From Mucilaginibacter rigui (lineage in GTDB: Bacteria > Bacteroidota > Bacteroidia > Sphingobacteriales > Sphingobacteriaceae): a stretch of 64,000 bases of DNA. A model generated the notes under the pieces. It worked only from the letters and a program-made list of their open reading frames with translations, was not told the DNA's origin and did no database searches. Made by a program: the position numbers and the translations under genes. The number at the start of each line of letters is the position of its first letter. The first letter of the stretch is position 1. The stretch lies in NCBI RefSeq assembly GCF_014773275.1, contig NZ_JACWMW010000001.1, forward strand, positions 806,001 to 870,000, given 5' to 3'. This document shows positions 35,200 to 44,581 of this stretch, piece after piece.

Positions 35200-35508
35200 T
35201 TACGAATGTGTACTCAGCTTTTTTACCAACTCTGCCGATACATCATCTGCGGAGATGCCATAGCCATTTACCAGCGTTCCCTTTGAGCCGTCTTTGGTTG
35301 ATGATATGGCGTAAAGCACAGCTTCGTCATCCGGGTTTGATTCTCCTTCGAAACGGAAAACGCCATCTATTTCAAATTCATCAGGAGATAGTTCAGCTTT
35401 TGTTTCCTGGCAAACCAGGCTATCTTGTTGTATATTAAAATCGCGGGTGTAGCCCTCTGCTTTTAAGCCGTTAATGGTTTGCGATAGGGTGCCGTAGTCT
35501 GTTTTCAT
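35200..35508 (-). CDS. Conserved small acidic protein of Bacteroidota
   Basis: A 102-residue soluble acidic protein, opening MKTDYGTLSQTINGLKAEGY and containing the pattern DEFEIDGVFRFEGESNPDDEAVLYAISS. I recognise it as a widespread Bacteroidota family that databases sometimes label phosphoribosylpyrophosphate synthetase; nothing in the sequence supports that enzyme. It lies between the FNR-like gene and cydA in the same direction. Confidence 0.75.
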   Translation of the reverse strand: MKTDYGTLSQTINGLKAEGYTRDFNIQQDSLVCQETKAELSPDEFEIDGVFRFEGESNPDDEAVLYAISSTKDGSKGTLVNGYGISADDVSAELVKKLSTHS

Positions 35509-35571
35509 AGTGGTAGCATGTTTGATGCTAATATCGTGAATATATAGGGATTTTTTTTAATGAAAAGTTAC

Positions 35572-36276
35572 CTATTCAAACCCTCCGTTTGCATCGTCTA
35601 CTAACTTTTGTAATACAGCTTCGTTTTGTAGGGTGATGCTTTTACCGGTTACCGCTATCATTTTTTCCTGTATAAAATCCTGTGTCACCTTAAACCAGGT
35701 TTCGTATGATACGGCCGCGTAGCTGGAGAGGTCCTGCCGGGTAAGTTCCATATTTATGGCGCCGGCGGCATCTACACCAAACATTTTTTTTAGGTTAAGC
35801 ATGGCAAGGGCAATGCGTTCCTTAACCGGCATGTGTACCAGGTTACGCATCCGCTGTTCTGATTTTTGCAACTCATCGGCAAAAAATTTCATTAATGCGT
35901 AAGTAAACTTATGGTTCACGTTCAGGGTTGATTCAAAAAAGGCAAGATCAATATAACAAAGGGTGGTTGGTTCTAAGGCGGTAGTGGCTACAGGGTAAAC
36001 AGGGTTATTACCCAGGCCCATGTGCCCCAATATATCGCCGGGTTTTGCAAAACGTATAATTAGCTCTTTATCATTGTTCCAACGTTTGTGTACCTTAACT
36101 TTGCCTGTATAAACAAAGTAAATACCTTTAACGGGGTCGCCTTCTTTAAAAATGCTTTCGCCTTTTTTTACGGCAAAGTTTTTTTTATGTGTACTGATGG
36201 CCGGTAACCAGTCTTTAACACTATTAGTACACAAAAAGCAATTGTTTAAATTACAGGCGTCTTTAGTTTCCTTCAT
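35572..36276 (-). CDS. FNR-like Crp-family regulator with four-cysteine Fe-S pattern
   Basis: A 234-residue regulator. The N-terminus has C8, C13 and C16 (CX4CX2C), and C107 in LCYIDL sits where the fourth FNR cluster ligand occurs, so a [4Fe-4S] oxygen-sensing cluster is plausible. A cNMP-like beta roll (about 35-120), dimerisation helix and winged helix follow. The recognition helix reads ETWFK (E192-K196) instead of FNR's ETISR; the usual serine and arginine are phenylalanine and lysine, so its DNA site probably differs. It lies upstream of cydAB, an expected target. Autoregulation is possible through the palindrome at 36290. Confidence 0.85.
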   Translation of the reverse strand: MKETKDACNLNNCFLCTNSVKDWLPAISTHKKNFAVKKGESIFKEGDPVKGIYFVYTGKVKVHKRWNNDKELIIRFAKPGDILGHMGLGNNPVYPVATTALEPTTLCYIDLAFFESTLNVNHKFTYALMKFFADELQKSEQRMRNLVHMPVKERIALAMLNLKKMFGVDAAGAINMELTRQDLSSYAAVSYETWFKVTQDFIQEKMIAVTGKSITLQNEAVLQKLVDDANGGFE

Positions 36277-36289
36277 TTGGTATGAAATG

Positions 36290-36301
36290 TTGCAGCTGCA
36301 A
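36290..36301. promoter_or_regulatory. Palindrome upstream of the FNR-like gene
   Basis: TTGCAGCTGCAA is a perfect 12-base palindrome located 13 bases before the start codon at 36276. It may bind the FNR-like regulator itself or reflect chance. Its half-site TTGC also occurs in the cydA dyad. Confidence 0.3.
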
Positions 36302-36337
36302 TATTAGCAAAGTACACGCGGTTTAAGGCAGTCCGCA

Positions 36338-36793
36338 TCAGTCTTTAGCCTTCTTTTGTTCGGGCGATGATAATATATTGTTAAGCGATAGTGGTCCGGA
36401 ACCAACAAACGCGAAAACAACAAGTAACACGCAGGCAAAAATAGACAGCCACAGATCGTTATTAGGTTCGGATTTGAATATGTTGATGAAGAATATTGCC
36501 GAAATTACAACGGGCAATTGCAGTATAGATGATAAACGGGTAAGCAGGCCTAAAGTGATAAGTATGCCCCCGGCAAGGTGTATAAAAATCACGTAGTGCA
36601 TTACAACCTGTAGCATAAAAGGCGATAGGTCTATCAGGCGCTGGTCTTCAATGGTCCACCTTAGGTAAGCCATATTATGCATAAAGGAGTAGCCCTTTAA
36701 AAAAAGGAATATGCCTAATAATATACGCATTACGTCCAGCGCGGCAGGGTGGTGCCTGTCGCCCCAGTTTTCAACTCTTTTTATTAAACCCAT
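36338..36793 (-). CDS. DoxX-family membrane protein
   Basis: A 151-residue protein with four membrane helices. ALDVMRILLGIFLFLKGYSFM and the HLAGGILITLGLLTRL region match the DoxX family, whose members are often redox-associated quinone-pathway or stress proteins. It lies 61 bases upstream of the FNR-like gene in the same orientation, suggesting an oxygen-linked role. Confidence 0.82.
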   Translation of the reverse strand: MGLIKRVENWGDRHHPAALDVMRILLGIFLFLKGYSFMHNMAYLRWTIEDQRLIDLSPFMLQVVMHYVIFIHLAGGILITLGLLTRLSSILQLPVVISAIFFINIFKSEPNNDLWLSIFACVLLVVFAFVGSGPLSLNNILSSPEQKKAKD

Positions 36794-36818
36794 CTTGCAA
36801 CAAAATAAGTGTTACCGG

Positions 36819-37052
36819 TTAATTTACGCGCTGATGCCTTTGTTCTAAGGTACCAATAATAAAACACACGCCAACCATAAAAATAATAAAACCGGTGTAC
36901 ATAACCCATTGAATTGAGTTGATACCATTAATGTTGATGGTCCATGAATGCGAATCCACCGCACTTACGGTATTTAAGTTACGAGTAGTAAAATAACCGA
37001 TGATGATAATAATGATGCCGATGGCGATAAGTACTTTTCCTGAAGTTTTCAT
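36819..37052 (-). CDS. Small two-helix membrane protein, unknown
   Basis: A 77-residue protein with helices at about 7-22 (LIAIGIIIIIIGYFTT) and 50-68. It is first in a probable DoxX-FNR run and is driven from a palindromic promoter shared with the ClC gene. No family is recognised. Confidence 0.65.
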   Translation of the reverse strand: MKTSGKVLIAIGIIIIIIGYFTTRNLNTVSAVDSHSWTININGINSIQWVMYTGFIIFMVGVCFIIGTLEQRHQRVN

Positions 37053-37092
37053 AATGTTGTATTAGCAATGTTTTATATTATAAATATAACTT

Positions 37093-37110
37093 ATATATTT
37101 GCAAATATAT
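37093..37110. promoter_or_regulatory. Palindromic bidirectional promoter between the small membrane protein and the ClC gene
   Basis: ATATATTTGCAAATATAT is an 18-base perfect palindrome holding two back-to-back TATATTTG boxes, one per strand (37094-37101 plus; 37102-37109 minus). Each fits TAnnTTTG exactly and points at a gene: 37203 on plus and 37052 on minus. Confidence 0.55.
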
Positions 37111-37202
37111 TGTTTATGCAATATAAAATTAAATTATTTTTAGTGTTTACTGTTATTTTGTCTTGCACGGGCAACCAGGGTTTACACAAGTGTACATCTG
37201 TT

Positions 37203-39095
37203 ATGAAAAAAAACGATCTTAAAAATGGCATCCCCATTTCTCCATTATTAACCCAGTTAGATAATGCCACCGATCCTGTAAATAAAACAACATTTTTTAA
37301 AGCCCGGCTACTGCGAATTTGTATCTATGCTGTAGCTGTTGCTGTATTTATTAGTTTAATAGCCAAAGTATTGGTGTCACTTATTAACCTGGTAACCAAT
37401 ATTGCTTTTTATGGGAGTTTAAGTTTAACATTCCACAGCCCGGCTGCCAATAACCTGGGTTTATGGGTTATAGCCATACCGGCCATAGGTGGTGTAATTG
37501 TAGGGTTTATGGCATTGTACGGTTCAAAAGCTATCCGCGGCCATGGCATCCCCGAGGCTATGGAGCAAATACTGGTTAACGAGAGTAATATTAAACCATC
37601 TATCACTTTTTTAAAACCTATATCATCGGCAATAGCCATAGGCACAGGCGGCCCGTTTGGCGCCGAGGGGCCTATTATTGCCACCGGTGGTGCTTTAGGT
37701 TCAACATTGGGGCAGTTGTTTAAAGTAACAGCTAATGAGCGGAAGGTCATCTTAGCAGCCGGGGCAACCGCGGGCATGTCGGCCATATTTGGTACACCTA
37801 TAGCGGCCATATTTTTAGCGATAGAACTTTTGCTGTTCGAGTTTTCACCAAAATCGATACTACCTGTTGCACTGGCCTGTATCACAGGCGCGGCGGGGCA
37901 TCATCTATTATTTGAGTCAGGGCCGGTGTTTCCCATGCCTGATCTGGCCATCCCGTCAAACCTGGCGTTGGGTATTTATAGTTTTATGGGGATCATATTA
38001 GGATTGTTATCGGTAGGTATCACTAAGATAGTTTACGCCATTGAAGATGCTTTTGAAAAGCTGCCTATCCATTGGATGTGGTGGCCGGCCATTGGCGGGC
38101 TGGCGGTTGGTGTTATAGGCTACTTTGCGCCGCATTCGCTGGGTGTTGGGTATGATAATATTACGGGCATTTTATCAGGCTCGTGGCCGCTGCAATTGAT
38201 TATCACGCTGTGTCTGTTCAAATTTTTATCGTGGGCTATTGCTTTGGGCAGCGGTACATCGGGCGGTACGCTGGCGCCTTTGCTAACTATTGGCGGTGCA
38301 AGCGGGGCAATTATCGGTTCAATTATTATCAGGTATTTTCCAGGTGCAGGTATTACCCTGCCCATGGCGGCATTAATAGGTATGTCGGCCATGTTTGCGG
38401 GCGCGTCAAGGGCTTTTATTACCAGCATCGTTTTCGCATTGGAGGCTACCCTGCAATCGCACGCCTTGCTGCCTTTGTTAGGCGCATGTACAGGGGCTTA
38501 TATTGTTTCCTTCTTTTTAATGGAGAATACCATTATGACCGAGAAGATTGCCCGACGTGGAATTTCAACGCCCGATTCATTTGAGCCGGACATACTGCAA
38601 AAAATGTACGTATCTGATGTGATAAATGACGATGCTATTGTGCTGAATGCCGGCAATACAATTAACGAGGTAAAGACTTGGTTAAGCAAAAATAAGGTGA
38701 CCGACAACTACTTTATATTGGTTGATAACGCTAACAATTACGGCGGTACGGTAAAAGCTACCGATCTGTATAACACCAATACTGATGAAAGTGGTAACGT
38801 TAGCGATATTGTTGCTAACGAAACCGGGCCAGTTATTAAGAGCACAGATACGCTCTATCATGCAGTTCAAAGTATGTCGAAAACCAATGCTGAGGTACTA
38901 CCTATACTATCAGCATCGGCAAATGGAAAGGTGGTAGGGGTGCTTACCTATAAGGATATTATAAAGGCTTATCAAACCAATATAAATAAAAATGAGAACC
39001 TGCATGTGAAGATCTCGCTGAAGCGCCGCCGTATGAAAATGGTTATCCGTGGTAAAAGGCTTGCCGATTTGAATAATGGGGGCGATAAAGCTTAA
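37203..39095 (+). CDS. ClC-family chloride channel/antiporter with two CBS domains
   Basis: The preferred start is MKKNDLKNG (ATG at 37203); the earlier in-frame ATG at 37068 lies upstream of the promoter -7 box. The 630-residue protein has about ten or more membrane helices and ClC blocks GHGIPEAM, GPFGAEGPI (gating Glu retained in GAEGP) and GSGTSGGTLAP. Two CBS domains close the C-terminus (VSDVINDDAIVL; NETGPVIKS, VVGVLTYKDI). It moves chloride, probably coupled to protons, and CBS domains often sense adenine nucleotides. Confidence 0.9.
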   Translation: MKKNDLKNGIPISPLLTQLDNATDPVNKTTFFKARLLRICIYAVAVAVFISLIAKVLVSLINLVTNIAFYGSLSLTFHSPAANNLGLWVIAIPAIGGVIVGFMALYGSKAIRGHGIPEAMEQILVNESNIKPSITFLKPISSAIAIGTGGPFGAEGPIIATGGALGSTLGQLFKVTANERKVILAAGATAGMSAIFGTPIAAIFLAIELLLFEFSPKSILPVALACITGAAGHHLLFESGPVFPMPDLAIPSNLALGIYSFMGIILGLLSVGITKIVYAIEDAFEKLPIHWMWWPAIGGLAVGVIGYFAPHSLGVGYDNITGILSGSWPLQLIITLCLFKFLSWAIALGSGTSGGTLAPLLTIGGASGAIIGSIIIRYFPGAGITLPMAALIGMSAMFAGASRAFITSIVFALEATLQSHALLPLLGACTGAYIVSFFLMENTIMTEKIARRGISTPDSFEPDILQKMYVSDVINDDAIVLNAGNTINEVKTWLSKNKVTDNYFILVDNANNYGGTVKATDLYNTNTDESGNVSDIVANETGPVIKSTDTLYHAVQSMSKTNAEVLPILSASANGKVVGVLTYKDIIKAYQTNINKNENLHVKISLKRRRMKMVIRGKRLADLNNGGDKA

Positions 39096-39160
39096 TAGTT
39101 ATAATGCTCTAAATGGTTGTATTTTTTATAGATTTATAACACTTAAATCAACCAGCATAA

Positions 39161-39607
39161 ATGGAATTACAGGAAGAGCAACAAATTCAGCGGGTAACTT
39201 TAATTGCACCAATATACAATGCCAATCACGTTAGGTTGGGCACATTTTTAGGCGGCCCGCTTATTGCCGGATATTTTATAGCCGAGAATTACAAAGTTTT
39301 TGGCGAATATGGAAAAGCCAAGGCTGCATGGATCTACGCCATTGCTGCTACGATAGTAATATTTGGTGGTATTTTTTTAATACCCGAAACTGCCCACATC
39401 CCTAATTATGTTATCCCTATAGCGTACTGTTGGATAGCTTATTATCTAACCCAACACTTTCAGGGTGCTCAAATAACTGCACATGCCGCAACTGGCGAGG
39501 GCTTTTTTGGTTGGGGTAGGGTGGTGTTAATTAGCTTGATCGGATTAGCGGTTACGATAGTTTTTCTGGCTATAGCGATAATAGCTACTGATGGTTTAAC
39601 ATCATAA
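39161..39607 (+). CDS. Four-helix membrane protein, unknown
   Basis: A 148-residue protein with hydrophobic segments at about 28-50, 58-82, 88-105 and 118-145, and no charged catalytic motif. It follows the ClC gene by 65 bases in the same direction. No family is recognised. Confidence 0.75.
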   Translation: MELQEEQQIQRVTLIAPIYNANHVRLGTFLGGPLIAGYFIAENYKVFGEYGKAKAAWIYAIAATIVIFGGIFLIPETAHIPNYVIPIAYCWIAYYLTQHFQGAQITAHAATGEGFFGWGRVVLISLIGLAVTIVFLAIAIIATDGLTS

Positions 39608-39610
39608 AAA

Positions 39611-39641
39611 AGCCGCCCTCCGATAAATCGAAGGAGCGGCT
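39611..39641 (-). terminator. Terminator of the RND efflux operon
   Basis: AGCCG and CGGCT arms, with a nested CTCC/GGAG stem, form a hairpin that is followed on the minus strand by TTTTTT. It lies just 3' of the outer-membrane factor gene and within the convergent gap. Confidence 0.75.
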
Positions 39642-39665
39642 ATCACTCATCACTCATCCTTTTTC

Positions 39666-41081
39666 TTATCTCCAACCACCGCCTAATGAGCGGTACAGGT
39701 TAGATACGGCGCTGAGTTGCGCACGTTTTATGGAAGCCAGTTCCAGTTCGCTTTGCAGTACGTTACCCTGGGCGGTAATTACCTCCAGGTAAGTAGCCAG
39801 GCCGTTTCTAAACAACAGGTTGGCATTGCCGGTAGCCTGTTGTAAAGTAGTAACCCTGTTAGCCGCAACTAACTGTTGTTCTTTCAGTTTTTCGATAGTA
39901 ACCAAAGCATCAGATACCTCACCCACTGCATTTAGTACCGATTGGCGAAACTGTAGCACGGTTTTCTCCCGATCTACCTTAGCTACCTCGTATTGTGTTT
40001 TTAACCTTTTTTTGTTAAACAACGGCTGTGTAATACCACCCGCCACGGTACCAAATAATGATGCCGGGATATTGAACCAGTTGCTCGATTTGAACGAGTT
40101 TACACCGCCTGATGCGGTAATGGTTAACGATGGGTACATATTTGCCTTAGCGATACCTACCTGCGCGTTAGCGATGTTCAGGGCCAGTTCGGCATTTTTT
40201 ACATCGGGGCGGCGGCTTACAATTGCCGATGGTAAACCGGCGGGCAGGTTATCGGCCACCTGTATGTTGTCCAAAGTGTTGCTGCGTTCTATCCTGTCGG
40301 GCAATGATCCTGTAAGGATACGCAGGGCGTTTTCCTGTATGGTGATGTTCTGCTCAAACTGTGGTACCAGCTGCGCTGCAGCCAGGCGTTGTGCCTCGGC
40401 TTGCTGTACGGCCAATGAAGTTACCTGCCCGGCATCGTATTGCAAACGGATAATACGCAGGGTGCTATCGTTTAATTTTACGTTCTTTTGGGCTATGGTC
40501 AATTGCGCGTCAAGCATCAGCAGGTTATAATAACCTTGCGATACGCCGGCCACAATGTTTGTTTGAATTGCTTTTTTAGCCTCGGTAGTTTGCAGGTACT
40601 GGGCCAAAGCGGTTTTGCTTTGATTACGGATCTTACCCCATATATCAGCTTCCCACGATAAACCAAGGTTGGCCGAATAATCTTCGATGTGTTTGGTGCC
40701 TACACCAAATGCACCCAAACTTAAGCCATTAAGGCTATTGTCTGACGGGCGATTTGTGCTGGCAGTAACATTAAGGTTCACGGTAGGCGTATAGTTCCAC
40801 TTAACCTGTTTAAACAGCAGCTCCGATGCTTCGATGTTTTTAACAGCTATCTGCATATCGTAATTGTTGGCTATGGCGCTGTCAATCAGTTTTTGCAGGG
40901 TAGGTTCGGTAAAAAAGTTTTTCCATTGTATATCGGCAATACTGGTAGTATCGGCGGTTTGCGCTGCATCCCTGAAGGCTACAGGCAGCGCGGGTTTAGG
41001 CGTTTCAATATCTTTTGAAACTTTACATGCGCTTAAAGCCAGTAGCAGCATAAAAGCGAATGTGTTTATATACTTTTTCAT
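39666..41081 (-). CDS. RND efflux outer-membrane factor (NodT/TolC family lipoprotein)
   Basis: A 471-residue OEP protein with a lipoprotein signal (LLALSAC), two OEP repeats of long helices (for example SAIANNYDMQIAVKNIEASELLFKQ region and the LNAVGEVSDALVTIEKL region) and the RPDVKNAELALNIANAQVGIAKA block. It is the last gene of the efflux operon and supplies the outer-membrane channel. Confidence 0.93.
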   Translation of the reverse strand: MKKYINTFAFMLLLALSACKVSKDIETPKPALPVAFRDAAQTADTTSIADIQWKNFFTEPTLQKLIDSAIANNYDMQIAVKNIEASELLFKQVKWNYTPTVNLNVTASTNRPSDNSLNGLSLGAFGVGTKHIEDYSANLGLSWEADIWGKIRNQSKTALAQYLQTTEAKKAIQTNIVAGVSQGYYNLLMLDAQLTIAQKNVKLNDSTLRIIRLQYDAGQVTSLAVQQAEAQRLAAAQLVPQFEQNITIQENALRILTGSLPDRIERSNTLDNIQVADNLPAGLPSAIVSRRPDVKNAELALNIANAQVGIAKANMYPSLTITASGGVNSFKSSNWFNIPASLFGTVAGGITQPLFNKKRLKTQYEVAKVDREKTVLQFRQSVLNAVGEVSDALVTIEKLKEQQLVAANRVTTLQQATGNANLLFRNGLATYLEVITAQGNVLQSELELASIKRAQLSAVSNLYRSLGGGWR

Positions 41082-41123
41082 TTTGTTGTATCTTATTATA
41101 TGTTGTTAACTAAGTGGTGATCT

Positions 41124-41251
41124 ACTCACCCCGGCTACGCTTCGCTGGCCGACCCTCTCTGCTTCGCAAAGAGGGTGAAGAGCCAGTTTTTTGAACCCTC
41201 TTTCCGCAAAGCGGAGAGAGGGTGGTCGAGCGAAGCACCGACCGGGTGAGT
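41124..41251. repeat. Inverted-repeat element, CTCACCCCG family (copy 2)
   Basis: ACTCACCC and GGGTGAGT end arms enclose CGCTGGCCGACCCTCTCTGC and a second hairpin CCGCAAAGCGG. It fills the gap between the efflux permease gene and the outer-membrane factor gene. It resembles the copy at 13108-13243. Confidence 0.75.
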
Positions 41252-41260
41252 TAAATATTC

Positions 41261-44200
41261 TTAGTGTGCTTCTATTGTTTCAACAGCTTTAGCATCCGGG
41301 TTGTAATTTTTATCAAGGTGCCTTGAAAGCGGTACGCCTGTAACTTTTTCCTGCAGATGCTGGAAGATCACAAACAATACAGGGATGATCAATAAGCCCA
41401 ATATTACTCCAGATACCATACCACCGGCGGCACCAATACTAATAGAATGGTTACCCTGTGCAGAAGGGCCTGTAGCAATACTCATCGGGAACAGACCAAA
41501 TACGAAGGCCAGTGATGTCATCACAATTGGGCGAATCCTTAGTCTTGCTGCCTCAATAGCTGCATCAACCAGGGTTAAACCTGCCTTTCGTTTCTGAACT
41601 GCAAACTCTACAATAAGGATGGCGTTCTTAGCCAGCAAACCGATGAGCATGATGAGCGCTACCTGTACGTAGATGTTGTTTTCGATACCGGTTATGCCCA
41701 GTACGGCAAATACACCGAATATACCTGTAGGGATAGAAAGGATAACCGCCAATGGCAGGATATAACTCTCATACTGTGCCGATAACAGGAAGTATACAAA
41801 CACCAGACATAACAGGAACACAACGGTAGACTGACCACCTGATGAGATCTCCTCCCGGGTTTGGCCAGAGAACTCATAAGCAAAACCTTGTGGTAACTCT
41901 TCTTTTGCCGTTTCCTGTATAGCTTTGATGGCATCACCCGAGCTGTAACCCGGTTTAGGAATGGCATTCACCTCGATAGAGTTGAACAGGTTATAACGTG
42001 AGGCGGTTTCTGAACCATACACACGGGTTAGTTTAACCAGGGTGTTGATAGGTACGGTTTCGCCAGCTTTATTTTTCACAAATACGCGGTCAATAGTTTT
42101 TGGATCGGTACGGTCGGCAACATCAGCCTGTACAACCACACGGTAGTATTTACCAAAGCGGTTAAAATCCGAAGCCTGTGCGGTACCAAAATAAGCCTGC
42201 ATGGTTGATAAGATGTCCTTAACATTTACACCAAGCTGGTTAGCTTTCTCGTCGTCAATTTCTAATTGTAATTGAGGGTAATCGGCTTTGTATGATGTAA
42301 AGGCATAAGCAACTGCCGGTTTCTGCATCAGCTTGGCAATAAAGTTGTTGGCAATGCCGCTAAACTTATCCAGCTTGCCGTTAGTCCTGTCCTGCAGCAT
42401 CACATCCAGCGCTTCTACGTTGCTAAAGCCCGGAACAGTTGGGAAACTGAATACGAAGAATGTACCACCCGGTACGCTGCCCAGTTTTCCCCTTACGATG
42501 TTTTGGATCTCATCGATGTTTTTAACCTTGCCGCGTTCCTCGGTAGGTTTTAACAACAGGAAGATAACACCCGCAGACGGGCTGCTTGACTGCGTTAAGA
42601 AGTTAAACCCGGATAAAGCCGTAACGAACCTTGCTGATGGTAAAGTTTTCAACTGCTCTTCGGCTTGTTTAAAGATCTTGTTAGTTCCGCTTAATGAAGT
42701 TCCGGATGGGGTTGAAACCGCTATGGCCACAAAGCCCTGATCTTCGGTAGGGATAAAGCCCGTTTTTGTTTTGGTCACCATAAATACGGTAACAACTACT
42801 ACTATTGCAAGGCCGGCCATACTCACCCATTTATTTTTGATAAGCATTTTTAATCCGCCAACATACCTGTTACTGATAAAGTTAAAGCTGCCGTTAAAGC
42901 CTGCATAAAACTTTTCTACAAAGCCTTTTTTAGGTGCATCATGTCCATCACCTGTATGTTTGTTCTTTAAGAACAGGGCAGCCAGTGCCGGGCTTAACGT
43001 TAAGGCGTTAACAGCAGATATGATAATGGCTATTGCCATGGTCAATGCAAACTGCTTGTAAAATATACCTGTAGAACCTGTCATGAAGCTTACCGGTAAG
43101 AATACGGCAGCCATAACCAGGGTAATTGATATAATAGCACCGGTTATCTCGTGCATGGCTTCGGTTGTAGCCTTTTTAGGGGTGAGGCTTGGATCATGCT
43201 CCATTTTGGCATGCACTGCCTCCACCACAACTATCGCATCATCCACCACAATACCAATGGCGAGCACCAGTGCAAACAGGGTTAATAAGTTGATAGAGAA
43301 TCCAAGCAAACTCATGAAAAAGAACGTACCGATAATAGCCACAGGCACTGCAATGGCCGGTATAAGGGTTGACCTGAAATCCTGAAGGAATATAAACACT
43401 ACTATAAATACCAGCACAAATGCCTCTATCAAGGTATGTTCAACCTGTGTTATTGATTCATCCAGGTCTGTTTTGGTACGATAGAACTGGTTGTATTTGA
43501 TGCCAACAGGGAAATCTTTTGATGCTTTAAGCATCAGTTTATCAATAGCTATCTGTATTTCGTTAGCATTTGAGCCCGATAGTTGTATAATACCGATGAT
43601 TACACCATCCTTGCCGTTAAGGTTGCTGTAGCTGTTGTAAGAATAAGCGCCAAGTTCAACGCGTGCTACATCTTTTAAATGCAGTACAGAGCCATCGGCA
43701 TTAGCACGGATAGCAATATTCTGATATTCTTCGGGCTTGGTAAGCTTACCTTTATATTTAATTACATATTCAAACGATTGGTCGCTACGCTCGCCGAAAC
43801 GGCCAGGAGCTGCCTCAATGTTTTTATCCTGTATGGCAGCCATTACTTCGGCGGGTGTAACTTTGTAAGCCGCCATTTGTGATGGGTTTAACCAAACACG
43901 CATAGAGTAATCTTTTACACCGCCAAATATACTTGCCGAACCAACACCCGGGATACGTTTTATCTCGGGCACAATGTTGATCTGTGCATAGTTGGCCACA
44001 AATGTCTGATCATACTTTTTAGGATCATCTGTATAAATTGCCATGGCACCAATAAAGCTGTTTTGCTGTTTGGTAGTAGTAATACCGTATTGCACAACTT
44101 CGGCAGGTAACTGGCTTGTAGCTTGCGAAACGCGGTTTTGCACGTTCACAGCAGCCTGGTCAGGATCTGTGCCTTGTTTAAAGTAAACAGTAATACCTAA

Positions 44201-44461
44201 TGTACCATCATTACTGGCGGTAGAGGTCATATAGGTCATGTTCTCTACACCGTTAATTGCTTCTTCTAAAGAAGGAGTTACCGAACGTAAGATAGTTTCG
44301 GCATTAGCGCCCGGATATACAGCAGATACCAATACTGCCGGAGGGGCAATATTTGGAAAACGCTCTAAGGGCAGTTTTGTTAGGCCAAGTATACCCACTA
44401 TCACCAGTAAGATGGAGATAACGGTTGATAATACCGGCCTTTCTATGAATTTTTTAAACAT
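41261..44461 (-). CDS. RND multidrug efflux permease (HAE1 family)
   Basis: A 1066-residue inner-membrane proton antiporter with 12 membrane helices and two large periplasmic loops. FIERPVLSTVISILLVIVG at the N-terminus, the helix-4 charged pair in ALVLAIGIVVDDAIVVVEAV and the GLLAKNAILIVEFA block define the AcrB-like HAE1 type. It exports hydrophobic compounds through the adaptor and outer-membrane factor encoded on either side. Repeat elements occupy both flanking gaps. Confidence 0.95.
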   Translation of the reverse strand: MFKKFIERPVLSTVISILLVIVGILGLTKLPLERFPNIAPPAVLVSAVYPGANAETILRSVTPSLEEAINGVENMTYMTSTASNDGTLGITVYFKQGTDPDQAAVNVQNRVSQATSQLPAEVVQYGITTTKQQNSFIGAMAIYTDDPKKYDQTFVANYAQINIVPEIKRIPGVGSASIFGGVKDYSMRVWLNPSQMAAYKVTPAEVMAAIQDKNIEAAPGRFGERSDQSFEYVIKYKGKLTKPEEYQNIAIRANADGSVLHLKDVARVELGAYSYNSYSNLNGKDGVIIGIIQLSGSNANEIQIAIDKLMLKASKDFPVGIKYNQFYRTKTDLDESITQVEHTLIEAFVLVFIVVFIFLQDFRSTLIPAIAVPVAIIGTFFFMSLLGFSINLLTLFALVLAIGIVVDDAIVVVEAVHAKMEHDPSLTPKKATTEAMHEITGAIISITLVMAAVFLPVSFMTGSTGIFYKQFALTMAIAIIISAVNALTLSPALAALFLKNKHTGDGHDAPKKGFVEKFYAGFNGSFNFISNRYVGGLKMLIKNKWVSMAGLAIVVVVTVFMVTKTKTGFIPTEDQGFVAIAVSTPSGTSLSGTNKIFKQAEEQLKTLPSARFVTALSGFNFLTQSSSPSAGVIFLLLKPTEERGKVKNIDEIQNIVRGKLGSVPGGTFFVFSFPTVPGFSNVEALDVMLQDRTNGKLDKFSGIANNFIAKLMQKPAVAYAFTSYKADYPQLQLEIDDEKANQLGVNVKDILSTMQAYFGTAQASDFNRFGKYYRVVVQADVADRTDPKTIDRVFVKNKAGETVPINTLVKLTRVYGSETASRYNLFNSIEVNAIPKPGYSSGDAIKAIQETAKEELPQGFAYEFSGQTREEISSGGQSTVVFLLCLVFVYFLLSAQYESYILPLAVILSIPTGIFGVFAVLGITGIENNIYVQVALIMLIGLLAKNAILIVEFAVQKRKAGLTLVDAAIEAARLRIRPIVMTSLAFVFGLFPMSIATGPSAQGNHSISIGAAGGMVSGVILGLLIIPVLFVIFQHLQEKVTGVPLSRHLDKNYNPDAKAVETIEAH

Positions 44462-44479
44462 TGTAGTAGTTTTTTAGGA

Positions 44480-44574
44480 GAGTCAAGAGTAAAGAATCAA
44501 GAGACAAGACCGAACTTGTCGCCCTCGTTATGCTTCTATATCTTGATTCTTGACTCTTGAGTTCTTGAATCTTA
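44480..44574. repeat. Inverted-repeat element, AGAATCAAGA family (copy 2)
   Basis: AGTCAAGAGTAAAGAATCAAGA on the left pairs broadly with TCTTGATTCTTGACTCTTGA on the right. The element separates the adaptor gene from the permease gene and shares words with 10101-10213. Confidence 0.65.
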
Positions 44575-44581
44575 TAAAGAA

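Noticed and set aside
35200-35508. Phosphoribosylpyrophosphate synthetase
   Set aside because: At 102 residues it is far too short and lacks the PRPP-binding motif; the name used for this family appears to be a misannotation.
39820-40530. Plus-strand frame of 236 codons opposite the efflux outer-membrane factor
   Set aside because: Shadow of a conserved gene, with no domain and no start signal.
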